Assembly (NCBI GenBank): GCA_946894095.1 | Contig: OX335658.1 | Span: 10,035,001-10,099,000, forward strand | Direction: 5' to 3' | Length of the DNA: 64,000 bases | DNA from: Incurvaria masculella | Taxonomy: Eukaryota > Arthropoda > Insecta > Lepidoptera > Incurvariidae | Part shown: positions 21,237 to 31,916 of the stretch, piece after piece | Position numbering within the stretch: the first letter of the stretch is position 1 | How the letters are laid out: every line of letters begins with the position of its first letter | Translations under genes and position numbers: made by a program | Notes under the pieces: model-generated | The model's input: only the letters and a program-made list of their open reading frames with translations | Database searches by the model: none | Told to the model about the DNA's origin: nothing

Positions 21237-21589
21237 GGTGGGCCTTCCCGCTCAACTACATTTTGACTACAGCGCCTGTGATTAATTTTAGCTAAAGGAC
21301 GTTTTGTAATTATTATTTTTTGTAAATCTAACCAAATCAATCACTATGCGCATTGTTTGATTTGTAGATGTGTTGCATCCTCCTCATCATGAAGACTTTC
21401 ATTTCATTTCATTTAATTTATTTAAACTTTTTGGTAGTCAAACTACACCAAGTTACGTCACAAATATCCGCGGATTCGATCAACCCAGTAAAGAAGAACT
21501 GCCTTTAAAAGAGAGATAGCGTCATAGCGCAACAGAACGATTTTGTGCTGTGCCCGCGGATGAGTTAGTCCCGCTTAGGAAGGGCCACT
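21237..21589. mobile_element. piggyBac-like MITE PB2 (degenerate, TTAA flanks)
   Basis: Ends ggtgggccttcccg...agggccact, flanked by TTAA at 21233-21236 and 21590-21593. Belongs to the same subfamily as PB4 (23310-23643), inverted. It carries a 114-bp retrotransposon fragment (21397-21510). Confidence 0.85.
21397..21510 (-). mobile_element. 5'-truncated retrotransposon tail inserted in PB2
   Basis: On the minus strand it reads ggtgtagtttgactacc, aaaaagtttaaataaat and a (GAAAT)n tail. The same 3' end occurs at about 49526-49573 (gtttgactaccaaaaaagc). Hence a short LINE 3' copy sits inside a piggyBac-like MITE. Confidence 0.65.
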
Positions 21590-21593
21590 TTAA

Positions 21594-21715
21594 AATAACT
21601 AACTACAGTAAGACGTCTTCCACCAACTCTTGGCTACGTTGCCGCAATACGAATGAATTTCAATCACTACTCACGTCTTTCCATGCTCGCTGGCACGCAA
21701 GCACGTATTTCATTG
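21594..21715. repeat. Repeat family X, right part of the split copy
   Basis: aactaactacagtaag followed by cgtctttccatgctcgctgg matches 44949-45050, where it is contiguous with the left part. PB2 therefore inserted between the two halves. Confidence 0.65.
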
Positions 21716-22141
21716 TCCTGGTTTCCTGATATATCCCTGACACTGCGTATTATACAAGGCTATTACAAAGGTACGGATAGATGGACGAACATGACGAAAT
21801 TATAAGGATTCCTCAATAACTCAGAACCCTGTAAAAAACAGTATATTTAAAAATAAATTTACATGTTATTACTTTTAGATATGTTCTTGTTGAATGTTTT
21901 TGGTAAACTAAAACCTCATATTTTTCTCTACTTTAAACAAATATTCTGCTTAAGATAAAAATCAGCACCGCTAACATAAAGACACATAAAACCTGAAAAG
22001 ACAATAGACACCTAATTACAAAGCTGGATTGGATATTATTTGATACAAATGGCATATCCATTCGATGACAATGATTCGATAGCTAATTACGACATCTACT
22101 GTCATGTAGATATGTACCTAATATACATTTATACCTAGCAC
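21716..22141. other. Non-coding stretch, nothing recognised
   Basis: AT-rich, no open frames of note. Confidence 0.4.
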
Positions 22142-22325
22142 ACCTCATATAAATTAGTTGGCACGCCAGGACTTATATTGCAAGGCTACATTGAATGGGA
22201 TTGAAAATAACGAGGACTATTATAAGTGTCACTTGGACAATCCTTACATCCATGCGATATTACCGACCTGGGTTTGGAACCCGCAACCCAAAGAATCACG
22301 GACGACAATTTCCTAAGTTGCCTCT
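22142..22325 (-). repeat. SINE body fragment, diverged
   Basis: Minus-strand SINE body: ttggcacgccaggac, ggctacattgaatggg and catgcgatattacc correspond to blocks in the fuller copies. Head and tail are missing. Confidence 0.65.
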
Positions 22326-22759
22326 TACATTTTCGACGGCAATATTTTTTCAATCAAAATATTAGTCCATACCAAGTTTGATAATGTTGTGTATTGAAAT
22401 CGTGTCCTTTGCGAAGTTGAATCTCAAATTATATATCGACGAGTAAAGTTTCATCAAAGCACTTAAAGTCGAGTTTTCTGCCTCACTTAATGTCGTATTA
22501 CTTTACTTTTGAACAAATCAAGATTTGAACTTACCAAAGGACATATCTTTCGGAACATTGGTAATGAGGTATTAAGAGGTGGACCATCGGGGTATAGTAG
22601 TTTTCTTTAATGAGTTTATCTTATGTACACTTCATGTTAGTATGCACGTTGCTGGGCTATTCATCTGCAAGATGTATTTAAATCACATACAAGTGAATAA
22701 ATTCAGTCTCCTAGAGCTCGGCTTAATCAGTTCGGTACCTTTGAAACTACGATGAAAGC
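22326..22759. other. Non-coding stretch, nothing recognised
   Basis: AT-rich sequence leading up to the TTAA of PB3. Confidence 0.4.
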
Positions 22760-22763
22760 TTAA

Positions 22764-23305
22764 GGTGGCCCAACCCGGCGGGCCTAACTCATTCGCGGGC
22801 ACGGTACAAAACCGTGCTGTTGCGCTCTGACACCTTCTCTGTTTCTAAGAATAATACAGGCTCCGTGATGAGGAAGATGCAACATGTCCACAAGAAAGAC
22901 AATGTGCATAGTGTATGATTTGGTAAGATTTACGGAAATTTTATTTTCAAAACGACTTATAGCTAAAAGTAAACCACGACCGCTGTAGTAAAAAATCTAA
23001 CAAAAATCAAATAGATTATATATCTTGATGAAATAAGCTATGTCTGATGACTAATCTTTTTAAGATGTTCTTACTTTATCATTGCGTAATCCACCTCCAA
23101 AGTTATTGTATAAAACGCGCGAAAAATTCGAACTTTTGGACCTTATAACTTTGAAACCAAACACAATTTTACAATGCCAACGGTCATCAGACATCTAGTT
23201 CGATCAAATAAAGCTATTTTGAGTAAAATTTTGGATCTCTGACAAGAAATATGGGCGTAATCTTCTTTCCCCTTTTGTATGGGGAGATGAGCGGGATGGG
23301 CCACC
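22764..23305. mobile_element. piggyBac-like MITE PB3 (542 bp)
   Basis: Near full-length inverted copy of PB1 (ggtggcccaaccc...gatgggccacc), with TTAA at 22760-22763 and 23306-23309. The right TTAA is also the left flank of PB4. Non-coding. Confidence 0.9.
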
Positions 23306-23309
23306 TTAA

Positions 23310-23643
23310 GGTGGCCCAACCCGGCGGGACTAACTCATTCGCGGGCACGGTACATAACCGTGCTGTTGCGCTCTGGGACCTTCTCTGTTTCAAAGAAAAA
23401 GATAGGCTCCGTGATGAGGAAGATGCAACATCTTAACAATACAACGTGTATACTATGCACATTGTCTTTTTTTTTTATTTGGTAAGATTTACGAAAATTT
23501 TTATTACAAAACGACTTACAGCTAAAAGTAAACCACGAACGCTGTTGTAAAAAATCGAACAAAAACCAAATTGATTTTAAATTTCCATGAAACAAGCTAT
23601 GTTCTCTAAATAAATTTTGTTGAGTTGAGCGGGAAGGCCCACC
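23310..23643. mobile_element. piggyBac-like MITE PB4 (334 bp)
   Basis: Ends ggtggcccaacccgg...ggaaggcccacc, with TTAA at 23306-23309 (shared with PB3) and 23644-23647. It shares ~130 bp of left-end sequence with PB3 but lacks most of the central part and has the PB2-type right end, so it is a shorter subfamily. Confidence 0.9.
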
Positions 23644-23647
23644 TTAA

Positions 23648-23874
23648 TATGTATTTACCGACTTGAATTAAAGTGAAATGTATAGAGGTAAGATTGCTAT
23701 CCCGACAATTACGTCAGCCAACGAATTACTTGATTATATTCGAATCGATACAATGCTTCGGTGATGTTTGGACTGTGTTATAAGAAGGGCGGGGGCGGCT
23801 TCCTATACTATTATGTTATGCAGACTTTGTCCATACGGTACAGACCCGATAACGGTCATATGCCACTTCTAATG
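23648..23874. other. Short non-coding stretch
   Basis: No feature recognised. Confidence 0.4.
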
Positions 23875-24167
23875 TTTAGGGTTCCGTACCCAAAGGTTGC
23901 CAACGAAACCATATTACTAATGTCCGCTGTCTGTCCGTCCGTCTGTCCGTGTGTAACAGGGCTGTATCTCATGAACCGTAATAGGTAGGCAGCTGAAATT
24001 TTCACAGGATTTGTATTTAATTTGCCGCTCTAACAACAAATAGGTAAAAAAATATATAAAAATTAAAGTGGGCCCCCATACAAAAAACGTGATTTTTTGT
24101 GTTAATTCTTGTGTGATGGTACGGAACCCTTCGTGTGCGAGTCCGACTCGCGCTTGTCCGGTTTTTT
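23875..24167 (+). repeat. Ubiquitous lepidopteran repeat G, copy 2
   Basis: tttagggttccgtaccc, ctgtccgtccgtctgtcc, gctgtatctcatgaaccg and gagtccgactcgcgc then a T-run, in the same order as at 2.57 kb. Confidence 0.9.
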
Positions 24168-24232
24168 CTCTTGTGTGGTTATGAAATTACCGTTACGTCT
24201 TTAATTTGAGTTTATCCAGCGACTTCCAATTT

Positions 24233-24598
24233 GAGCGGCTCGTAGCCGAGTGGCGCGGGGACAGGCCTAGCGTACCAGAGGTCTGAGTTCAATTCCTTGC
24301 CCCGATATGCACCACTTTCTTTCTCTTTCTGAGTTCGATAAGTGAATTTAGTCACGAATGCAAGCTGCTCCTTGGTTCGAAATCCATGTAAAACTGTAGG
24401 TCCCCTTCCCCTACTAGGTGGTAATCGCATTGGATGAAAAGATGGTTGAAGCAGCAATAAAAAATTGTCCGTGTTTTCTATCCAGTTCAATGTATCCGTG
24501 TTCATAAAGGGAAGGTCCTGGCATGGGACCTCATTCGTTCTCTATGTCCTTGTATGTATTCGCTGTCTATGTCCATGTCAGGTTGCATAAAAAAAAAA
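24233..24598 (+). mobile_element. tRNA-headed SINE, near full length
   Basis: Same head (ggctcgtagccgagtgg ... ctgagttcaattcc) and body as the 18.5-kb copy, with a ~30-bp gap in the ctaggtggta...atcgcattgg region. It ends in gttgcat plus A10. Confidence 0.9.
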
Positions 24599-25480
24599 TG
24601 AGGCATTGTAATCAGATCTTAAGAATATTCAGAAAACGTTTTTGTCCTGGACATTCGTCGGAAACATTCGAACGTGCGACCAAGATTATCAAATAATTGA
24701 GATAACGGTAATGTCTTATCCATTTAAAACATAAAATTATCAAACCATTGCAGTTACCCATGCATGAAAGTATTCCATAAAAACACATTACACACAATGA
24801 TACATCTTAAATCCAGTCATAAACAAAACCCATATTTAACTCCCTCGTTTTTCCCTCGATGTCTTTCACTGCAGTGGTACTTCATCATTGTATATTACAC
24901 CGAAAAATACACTCACACAATTTACTTTACGAGCTTTTCGCGGGCCGTGAGAATTTGAAAGAACACGGTGGGATGTCGGCAATAAGGGGTTTGTCACGTT
25001 TCAGTAGCGCTCAACTTCCAGTAATGTCACTTTCATGCGGTTCTCTTTACAGGATTTATGAAAACTTCAGGCTCGTAAAGACGGGGTGGGCTCATGAACA
25101 TCAGGAGAATCAGTGCATCTGACAACCGGAAAACATAACGTGAATATCAAGAAGAAAATTGGTTTATGCGGCAGTGAAATTGCAATGAGAAACAATAAGG
25201 GAAGATAACATATACTTGCTAGTATTCAATTGACAAGTAATGCACTATAGTAAATATTCTCAAAGATAGCATTATTAAACTGATTATTGGTCTTCTGATT
25301 GTCCTTCATGTGCATATTTGTGTCATATGTGTCAACTCGAAAAATATGTATGTACGTAAGGTTTTTGAACTCTCATATTAATACTTTCGAATAAAGTAGC
25401 CGAAACCAGAGAATAAAGTATCAGTTTTAATCTCTGCGCTCTCCATAAATTATTTCACGTTGAATTTGGTAAAATGTAAG
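24599..25480. other. Non-coding stretch with small chance frames
   Basis: Frames up to 87 codons (24859-25122) resemble nothing known. Confidence 0.35.
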
Positions 25481-25727
25481 GGTTGGTAAATACATTTAAA
25501 ATTGTCGGTATTCCGGCTGGACACCAATTACAGCAAGGCAACCAGCCACATTATTTTTTTTCGGCTATAGTTAAATTATTTTATTGTACTTCCTGTACGT
25601 GCTATGGTACGCCTACCCAGGCAATTTGTAGGTGGCACTCGCTTTTATTTACCTCATTTGGGTTCTGTAACACCTCTGCAAATATGCAATAAACTATTTG
25701 ATTTTGATTTTGATTTTGATTTTTTCT
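25481..25727 (+). mobile_element. Probable LINE 3' UTR with (GATTTT)n tail
   Basis: The sequence ends caataaactatttg and then four or five copies of gatttt. A polyadenylation signal followed at once by a short A/T-rich microsatellite is the usual 3' end of lepidopteran CR1/Jockey-like elements. No coding sequence remains. Confidence 0.5.
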
Positions 25728-25979
25728 CATTTGTTTTGTTTGGGTTAAATAGGTGTTAAGATTATGATTTTTCACTTAAAATGGGCCATTTCTTAAAACA
25801 AATATTCTGAAAATTATGAATAAATACAAAATTATATATTACATCATACTACTGATTGTTGAACAACGCGCAAGAACAAGTTGATGTTATGTAATCTGTT
25901 GTTAAAAATTAAATAAATGTCAAATTACCTACCAATACTACGAACAAATTATGAGAGATACACTGAATAGAAGAACGTA

Positions 25980-26290
25980 CGATTGTTTATTCTTCATCCA
26001 TAGACAGTCATGGTCATTTTTTATCATTTCATTCAGGAATTCAGCAATTCCAGCTAAAAATAACTGGCAAGAAACTCCGCTGAATTTATTTTCAACGTAC
26101 ACTTTCAAAAGTATTTGCCACTGCGATCTATGAATCTGCTGTCTATTCATTGACGAGAAGCAATAATTCATGTCGTATGCATAAGTTCATGACAAATATC
26201 AGTTTATTTGTAAAGACCATTTAACACGTCGCCATTTGGAGCAAGCCAGTCCCCACAAACAGCACCCGTTCACGAGTATCACGTCGGGGA
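25980..26290 (+). repeat. Repeat family R, copy 1
   Basis: Shared order with 37890-38330: ttgttta/gttcatccat, aactggcaagaaact, atttgccactgc, then gccaattggagcagg-like sequence and cacaaacagcacccg, ttcacgagtatcac. It leads directly into RT-like coding remnants here but not at the second copy. Confidence 0.6.
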
Positions 26291-26690
26291 CAGCCAAGAA
26301 CCTGCTTGAGTCCCTGGACTCGATACAGCGCCGGGCCGTGTGTGTCATCGACGACCCCAAAGATATCCCTGAATTAAGAAGCCTCCAACTCAGAGGGATG
26401 TAGTTCTCTCTGTGTTCTATCATCTCTACGGAGAATGTTTGTCCGAGCTCCGTCCCCTTTCTTAGTTCGCTCAACACAGAAAAGGCAAGGAATGCACACG
26501 TTCAAAATCGATATCCAAAAATAAGAACAAACAGATACTCTAGATCCTTTATCTATAGGGTCCGTAAACAATGGAATCAACTCCCTGCCGAAATATTTCT
26601 GCTAAAGTACAACCTGAAGAAGCATTTGGCCGGCCGGCATGGTTTTTGCAGCCTCGTCGGGCAACTAAAAAGGTTGCTTTATGCAAAAAG
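26291..26690 (+). pseudogene. C-terminal relic of a Jockey/CR1-like reverse transcriptase
   Basis: Three plus-strand segments in changing frames: NLLESLDSIQRRAVCVIDDP and ELRSLQLRGM then a stop; a middle stretch with RSTQKRQGMHTFKIDIQK; then RTNRYSRSFIYRVRKQWNQL continuing with PAEIFLLKYNLKKHL. The order SIQRRAV...IDDP...RSF-x(5)-R-x-WN-x-LP is the C-terminal tail seen in insect Jockey/CR1 elements. At least one stop and two frame changes show that it is dead. Confidence 0.8.
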
Positions 26691-26700
26691 AAACAAATAT

Positions 26701-27448
26701 TGACGAAGTACCTATTTTGTAAAATAGTGCGCTCGTAATCGTAGAGCATGTATTAAAAATATGTATGTCTGTAGAGAAAGCGAACTCTGAGAGTATACCA
26801 TATGGTAACGTGTTACTTTTTATAAATAAAGTTCTGAAAATAGAAAAGTTATTTAAAAAAAAAAACTCACTATCGTGTGGCGTGTCCGAGATTCCGCTTA
26901 AGTAGGAACATAAATCATCTCGCTCCTTAGGGAATAAGTAAAAATATTGCAAACAAACTCATATTTATTATTTTTTCATTCATTCAACGTCGGTGAATTT
27001 TGTACATGATGACTTTACGCCAACAGTTTCATGTTTCATGAGAATTTCTTTGAAAATTATATCAGTTTTAAAGTAAAAACATATACGAAGAATGCCTTGT
27101 TAGGACACTAATTTTCTAGAAGTTATATTATTGCCTTATCTTGTCACAAATTGTGGGTAGTACACAGATCAAGTTTGCTCCAGATTCTCTATGCGTAAAG
27201 TCTCAGTCTATGCTAAAAGCCTTTATTATTATACATACTTAGCCAAATGGTTGAAAGCAAAGTCTGAATAACGCTTAGCTCCATGGCTCAACGAAATTTT
27301 GATGCATTTTTGAAATAATCATGAAACCTTAAATTGAGCGAACAACTGAACGCTAAGATTAAAAACATAATATAGGATAAGATATTTTTCATATTTATTA
27401 AATCGGTTAAGGTTATAATTTAATTAAAAGACCTAGCATATTTACGAA
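26701..27448. other. Non-coding stretch, nothing recognised
   Basis: AT-rich. Frames up to 95 codons (26665-26952, minus) look like chance. Confidence 0.4.
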
Positions 27449-27588
27449 TGTTTGGCTTTCAAACAACCAATACTTTGAACGTTTGTCTTTCAATAAGCCA
27501 ATACGTCGATCGTTTGGCTTTCAATCAGCCAATACGTAGAACGTTTGGTTTTCAATCAGCCAATGCGTGGAACATTTGACATTAAACG
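27449..27588. repeat. 31-bp minisatellite, about 4.5 units
   Basis: Units start at 27449, 27480, 27511, 27542 and 27573 (partial), exactly 31 bp apart. The unit is cgtttggctttcaatcagcc plus aatacgtagaa, with several substitutions between units. Each contains ttggct-ttcaatc-agccaa, a 6-bp dyad with a 7-base loop that presents ATTGG/CCAAT-like motifs. Confidence 0.9.
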
Positions 27589-28819
27589 CATTGCCTATGC
27601 GCATTGGTTGGTTGGCATAAATTGGAAGTTGTTAATGAAGCTTAAGTTGATCCATTTCACAATAATTGTGAAATAACATGGATAACTTTTCAACGGTTGT
27701 TTTGTCATCCAGCCTTAATATCCTTTATGTTAGCCGGATAAAGCTCGCAAGACATTTCCCTTTTAAAAAAAATATCCCAAGCCATTTATCAAGAAAATGA
27801 GGGAGTAAGCAGAATGCTGCACGATGATTTCATTTCTTATACTTTCACTATTTGGATTTCAGATTTCAGCTTCTTTTGTATGCCATATTTGGCGCCAACG
27901 TAAATTCAAAGTTCGCTACAATGGTATTACAACGATTTACATACTTAAGTGTTCGCTAAGCCCTAAATAATGTTTAATAGCTTTCACTTGCTCGAAACTT
28001 TTTTGTTCGAATATAAGTTCGTAAGTGTTTTAACATAATTTTGCGAATATACATACCTACTAAGTCCTTCATCAAGTAATGCACGCCTATGGAAAAAGTT
28101 AAATGAATAATGCATTAACATCAAGTCGTCGCTCTCCACGGCTCAGGGGAACAGAAGTGATATATGCTGAGTCGGAGTGCTTAAGTACACCCGAAAGTAT
28201 GGTAACCTTCGCCGAGTAGGTCCGTGGTGACCCCTAGAGGATTCTTCATTTGGGCACTAAATTTTCTGCGAGGCGGGCAGCGTTGCGACTGTATAAATAA
28301 ACACAAAACACAAAAAGGTCCGGATCGGTGGAATGACGCTATTTGTTTTGTTCGAAGGTCCTTTAGTATAATTGAACAGTCTTCCGCTGAGGAAAAAATG
28401 TCACAATTTTGTACTTTTAGACAATGTAAATTTGTATACTTTGAATGCTAAAATAAATAAAAAAAATTGAACGCCTCCTTACGTTAGTTGAGAGTGACAC
28501 ATACAACAACCATAGCTTGACTTGAGTAAAATCAATAAAAAAAGAAAACAGTCTTATGAATACCTGCTGAAGATTGATACGAGAAAGACGTAAAATATTT
28601 ACAATTTTAAATTAATTTAATGAAAGAACAACCCGAAAAAAAGTTGCTAACTGCGGTTCTTCCCGTCTATGTCAAAAAAGGCGACTAAGAAACTGTAGGC
28701 ACTAAATCTCATGGTAGTTGCTCTGTGGAACTTGCATCCCTTATTCCTCCCCAGCCAACCTATACCCGGAACACCCGTCGCTATTGATCAGAGCACTCCT
28801 TCATTGTTGACATTAGTCT
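27589..28819. other. Non-coding stretch, nothing recognised
   Basis: Just after the minisatellite are more ttggttggttggc and ccaatgcg motifs (to ~27630). The 75-codon frame at 28224-28451 resembles nothing known. Confidence 0.4.
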
Positions 28820-28912
28820 TTTAAGAACGACTCGTTCGAGAACGTATTTGTCTGCCGCATCGTCAGGATATGGAACAGTTTGCCGGACGCGGGCCGTGGT
28901 TTCGGGAGGTGA
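28820..28912 (+). pseudogene. Short Jockey/CR1-like C-terminal relic
   Basis: One frame reads FKNDSFENVFVCRIVRIWNS and then LPD, matching the RN-x-F-x-x-R-x-VR-x-WNSLP ending of these retrotransposon proteins. It is only about 23 codons, so the assignment is tentative. Confidence 0.5.
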
Positions 28913-29019
28913 CGTGGATTATTTTTTTAATTTGAATTTTCACGAAAACAGTTTTCCTTTTTGACTTTTTTTCCTTTTTTCTAGATTTTGTTTATTGAAT
29001 GAACAATGGTCCAAGCGGT

Positions 29020-29130
29020 AAGGAAAATTCGCAGTAGTTTCTAACCAGTTCATGAAGCGTGAACTATAAGGAAGGTCCTGGAATCCTGGTTCCCTGCTGG
29101 CATTTTGGGCTAATATCATGTAATATTTTT
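29020..29130 (+). repeat. Diverged SINE fragment
   Basis: ataaggaaggtcctgg, ctggcatt and gggctaatatcatg match the 3' third of the SINE body. Confidence 0.5.
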
Positions 29131-29402
29131 TTTAGCGATTTATTTGATTAATTTTTATTTCTGTTTTTGTTAGTGATTTTAATAATTGATGATATTTAAA
29201 TTTTTAATTATTTTTTTTAATGTTTGTTTTAAAATATGTAACTGTTACTATATTCATTGTTTACATTTTAATAAGGTTTATTTTTAAATTGAATTTAATC
29301 TTAGGTTTCAATTGTATTTTTTTAGTATATTAGTGTACTTTATTTAAGTCATATACAATAATACTATGCCTAATGTATTTACGAAACGTAAATAAATAAA
29401 TA
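29131..29402. other. AT-rich tail sequence with (AAAT)n
   Basis: Ends in gtaaataaataaataaa, which looks like the tail of a degraded retroelement. No other feature is visible. Confidence 0.35.
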
Positions 29403-29809
29403 AAAAAATTGTAAATCATGAAAATGCTAAAATGAGAACATGAAAAAATTATATTTAATAAAAAGCTTAATTTCAATACATATTAGATTGCATCAAGAAG
29501 GGATCGTTTCTAAGCGATCCGATCTATTAAAATATTTAAATCACGGGTGTAGCGGGTGATAGCCTGCTACAAGCAATGGCTTGTGCCAGGCCCGTTCTAA
29601 CGCTTTCGCTATATCTAAGCCAATTTTGTTGGTGTCTAAACATGGGTAGTAGGTCACCTTAGGAAAGCCATTGCTGTCCAGGCTGCCCTCCTACGGGCAT
29701 GGCCGCAACAATAAGTCTTGGTTGACGGTTGTTAAAAAAATATTAGTATTTTTTTCTAACTGGAGTTAAAATACGTCTTTACGGCATAGGAAATTAACTA
29801 TATTTTTCG
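29403..29809. other. Non-coding stretch
   Basis: The less AT-rich patch at 29540-29710 contains caatggct twice in inverted relation and reads like an old repeat fragment, but I cannot name it. Confidence 0.35.
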
Positions 29810-30244
29810 ATGCCACTTGACCAGATGTCCCATGTCTTGAAATGTTTTTGTTTCAGACGGTATCGGCACCATACACGATTGTGGTACTTCTCCCTTAATA
29901 GCCCCTTCTTCCAGGTCGCGAAGGGGGAAACTATAATTATGTCATTATTAAATAAAATATCAATGAACCTTATTACCTTCCAAGAGCCGTCTATAAATCT
30001 AGATTTGTCATCCATATGTTTATTGCTAATAACGTTAACTATGTTTCAAGCGCATATTCTATGGCGTATTTACGACTCAGCTTCAAGAACAGTTGAAGTT
30101 TCCTCTGTGCTCATAAACTACGAACATAACTGGTTACACTGTAAAGTTTTAGAAGATTTTAAAAATGTTGTAGTTTTCTCTTTTCCTCGCTCGTTTGTTC
30201 GCCCAAGAAAAGTTGCTTGCTTTTATACAGAGAAAGAAATCTGA
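29810..30244 (+). CDS. Unrecognised 144-codon open frame
   Basis: The longest plus-strand frame in the window outside transposons. It has a hydrophobic segment (LSSICLLLITLTMFQAHILW, residues ~67-86), then SASRTVEVSSVLINYEHNWL and HC, then a FK-x-VVVF block. The S-x-x-V...YE-x-NW-x-x-C layout after a membrane-like helix faintly recalls the C-terminal part of insect odorant receptors (7tm_6). I have no alignment, and the usual short conserved C-terminus is absent. A plausible acceptor (tttttgtttcag) ends at 29856, so it could be an exon. In an AT-rich window of this size a frame of this length can arise by chance. Confidence 0.25.
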   Translation: MPLDQMSHVLKCFCFRRYRHHTRLWYFSLNSPFFQVAKGETIIMSLLNKISMNLITFQEPSINLDLSSICLLLITLTMFQAHILWRIYDSASRTVEVSSVLINYEHNWLHCKVLEDFKNVVVFSFPRSFVRPRKVACFYTEKEI

Positions 30245-31742
30245 AGTATTCATGAAAAGTAATTGTTGTGGCGCAATCTTTGCTGAGACCAACATTTTCG
30301 TGCTTAACAAGACAAACAAGACTTTACGAAAATAAAAACTTTAGCTAGGCCAAATCACTCTACCATCTCATGCGAATTGTATTTGTATGTGACTTACAAA
30401 CTGAGTGAGTCTTGGGTATGGCACGAAAGGAGAATAAGTTACATTTGTGTGTGACTTTTAGAATTAATCGTTGTAATAAGATTTTTTAAACATGGTGTGA
30501 AGAATCGCCTGGCTGGCCGAGACTACTTTTGCTGCCTCTGTGTAAGCTCGAAAGCTCATTGGTGTCACCGGGCATGTCTTCGAGGGCATGGCTTACGCCA
30601 TATGTCACGTTTAATATAACGCAAATTAACTCGAAAATGTAAATTACAATGAAAGGGATAGGATAAGGACGATATTATCTACGTTAATCGCAGTTAGATT
30701 TCATCCATTACTACGACCACCGCCAAACTCAAACCGAGCTATTCAGGATGCAGATCATGCATATACCTATAGGTGTAGCTTGCCAAACACAAGAGATATG
30801 TGACAGCGAAAAACGGGATTAAATCCATTGTTTTCAAAGAAAAGATTCATTTGAAGTAATATAAATATATGTTAAGGATCATCACGCTGTTTTATCAGGG
30901 CACTGAGCCATGATAATATTACTATTTTCTTTCAAAACCGCGTAAATGCATTTTTTTGTGACTCATTTGTATTATTATAAACACAGATCATATACAAATG
31001 CAATGCGGTTTTTATTAGTGAATAGCTTGGTCTTTGGCTAGCTTTTAGGCTGTGGATAGATTTTACCTGTATGCTGAAGGAATTCGGTTTATCAGGGAAC
31101 ACTTAAATAACACTGCGTCATCAGGTTGTCATGATTACAGAAAATGCGAAAAACGAATTACGTAACCAATATGGTCCTTATCCTATTTGAAATGTATGAG
31201 TAGATTTTTTAATATTAAGCGCGCATTTGACGGAAGCCAGCTCCCCAAAAAGATACTCGGCAACGCCCATGGGCGTTAGAACTTTCACAGGGTCGGCGAA
31301 ATTTATATTAGCAGGTCAGATGATTTATCGCACCGGGTTAGAAGAAACTTGTTACAAGGATTAAAAATCACATATCATATTATAATGCTTTCGAATTCCA
31401 CACAAAAAAGTCGCGGGCAAACGCTAGGATAGTATAGTATATTATATAAGTGTAGGACAACACAATAATTAATCATACAAATAAAGTACAGAGTTCATTC
31501 ACATCGATGCGTCGATATCAGGAGTTTCGAAGGCTGATGCAGTAGTAGCTATAGGCGGATCAAGACACGAAGGTACTGCCCCAGTGTAAAGTTTGTAAAG
31601 ATTTACATCAGATTACACCTTGATTTTGGAAAAATGTAATGGCTTGAGACTAGAACAAATTATTTTCCCGATGTGTTAGATGTATCGTAAAACTTTTGTA
31701 AAGAACATAAATATTTTTGCCAAAATAACAAGCTGAAGTGAC
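30245..31742. other. Non-coding stretch, nothing recognised
   Basis: A less AT-rich patch at 30500-30600 reads like part of an old repeat. No coding or RNA feature was identified. Confidence 0.4.
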
Positions 31743-31916
31743 ACTCGAATTGAGTCAGAATTCCAAGAAGAACGCGCAAAATGGTGGGATAGCGAAAATA
31801 AGAATGAAGAATCCCTCAACCGGCAACAACGAAACACAATCGTCGAAGTAGCGAAGGAATCCTGGAAAAATAGATTGTCTGTTTTCTTGATATCAATAAT
31901 TCACGAACTCGACTGA
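31743..31916 (+). other. Possible coding fragment (57 codons), unrecognised
   Basis: A frame opened by a stop at about 31734 reads a strongly charged stretch, IESEFQEERAKWWDSENKN to TIVEVAKESWKNRLS, and stops at ~31916. The composition is far more protein-like than neighbouring frames. It might be an exon or a transposon coding relic; no family recognised. Confidence 0.25.

Noticed and set aside
24859..25122. 87-codon plus-strand gene
   Set aside because: Overlaps another frame, has no motif, and is within the length expected by chance in this sequence.
27449..27588. CRISPR array
   Set aside because: Units are contiguous with no spacers, units vary, and the context is an insect genome.
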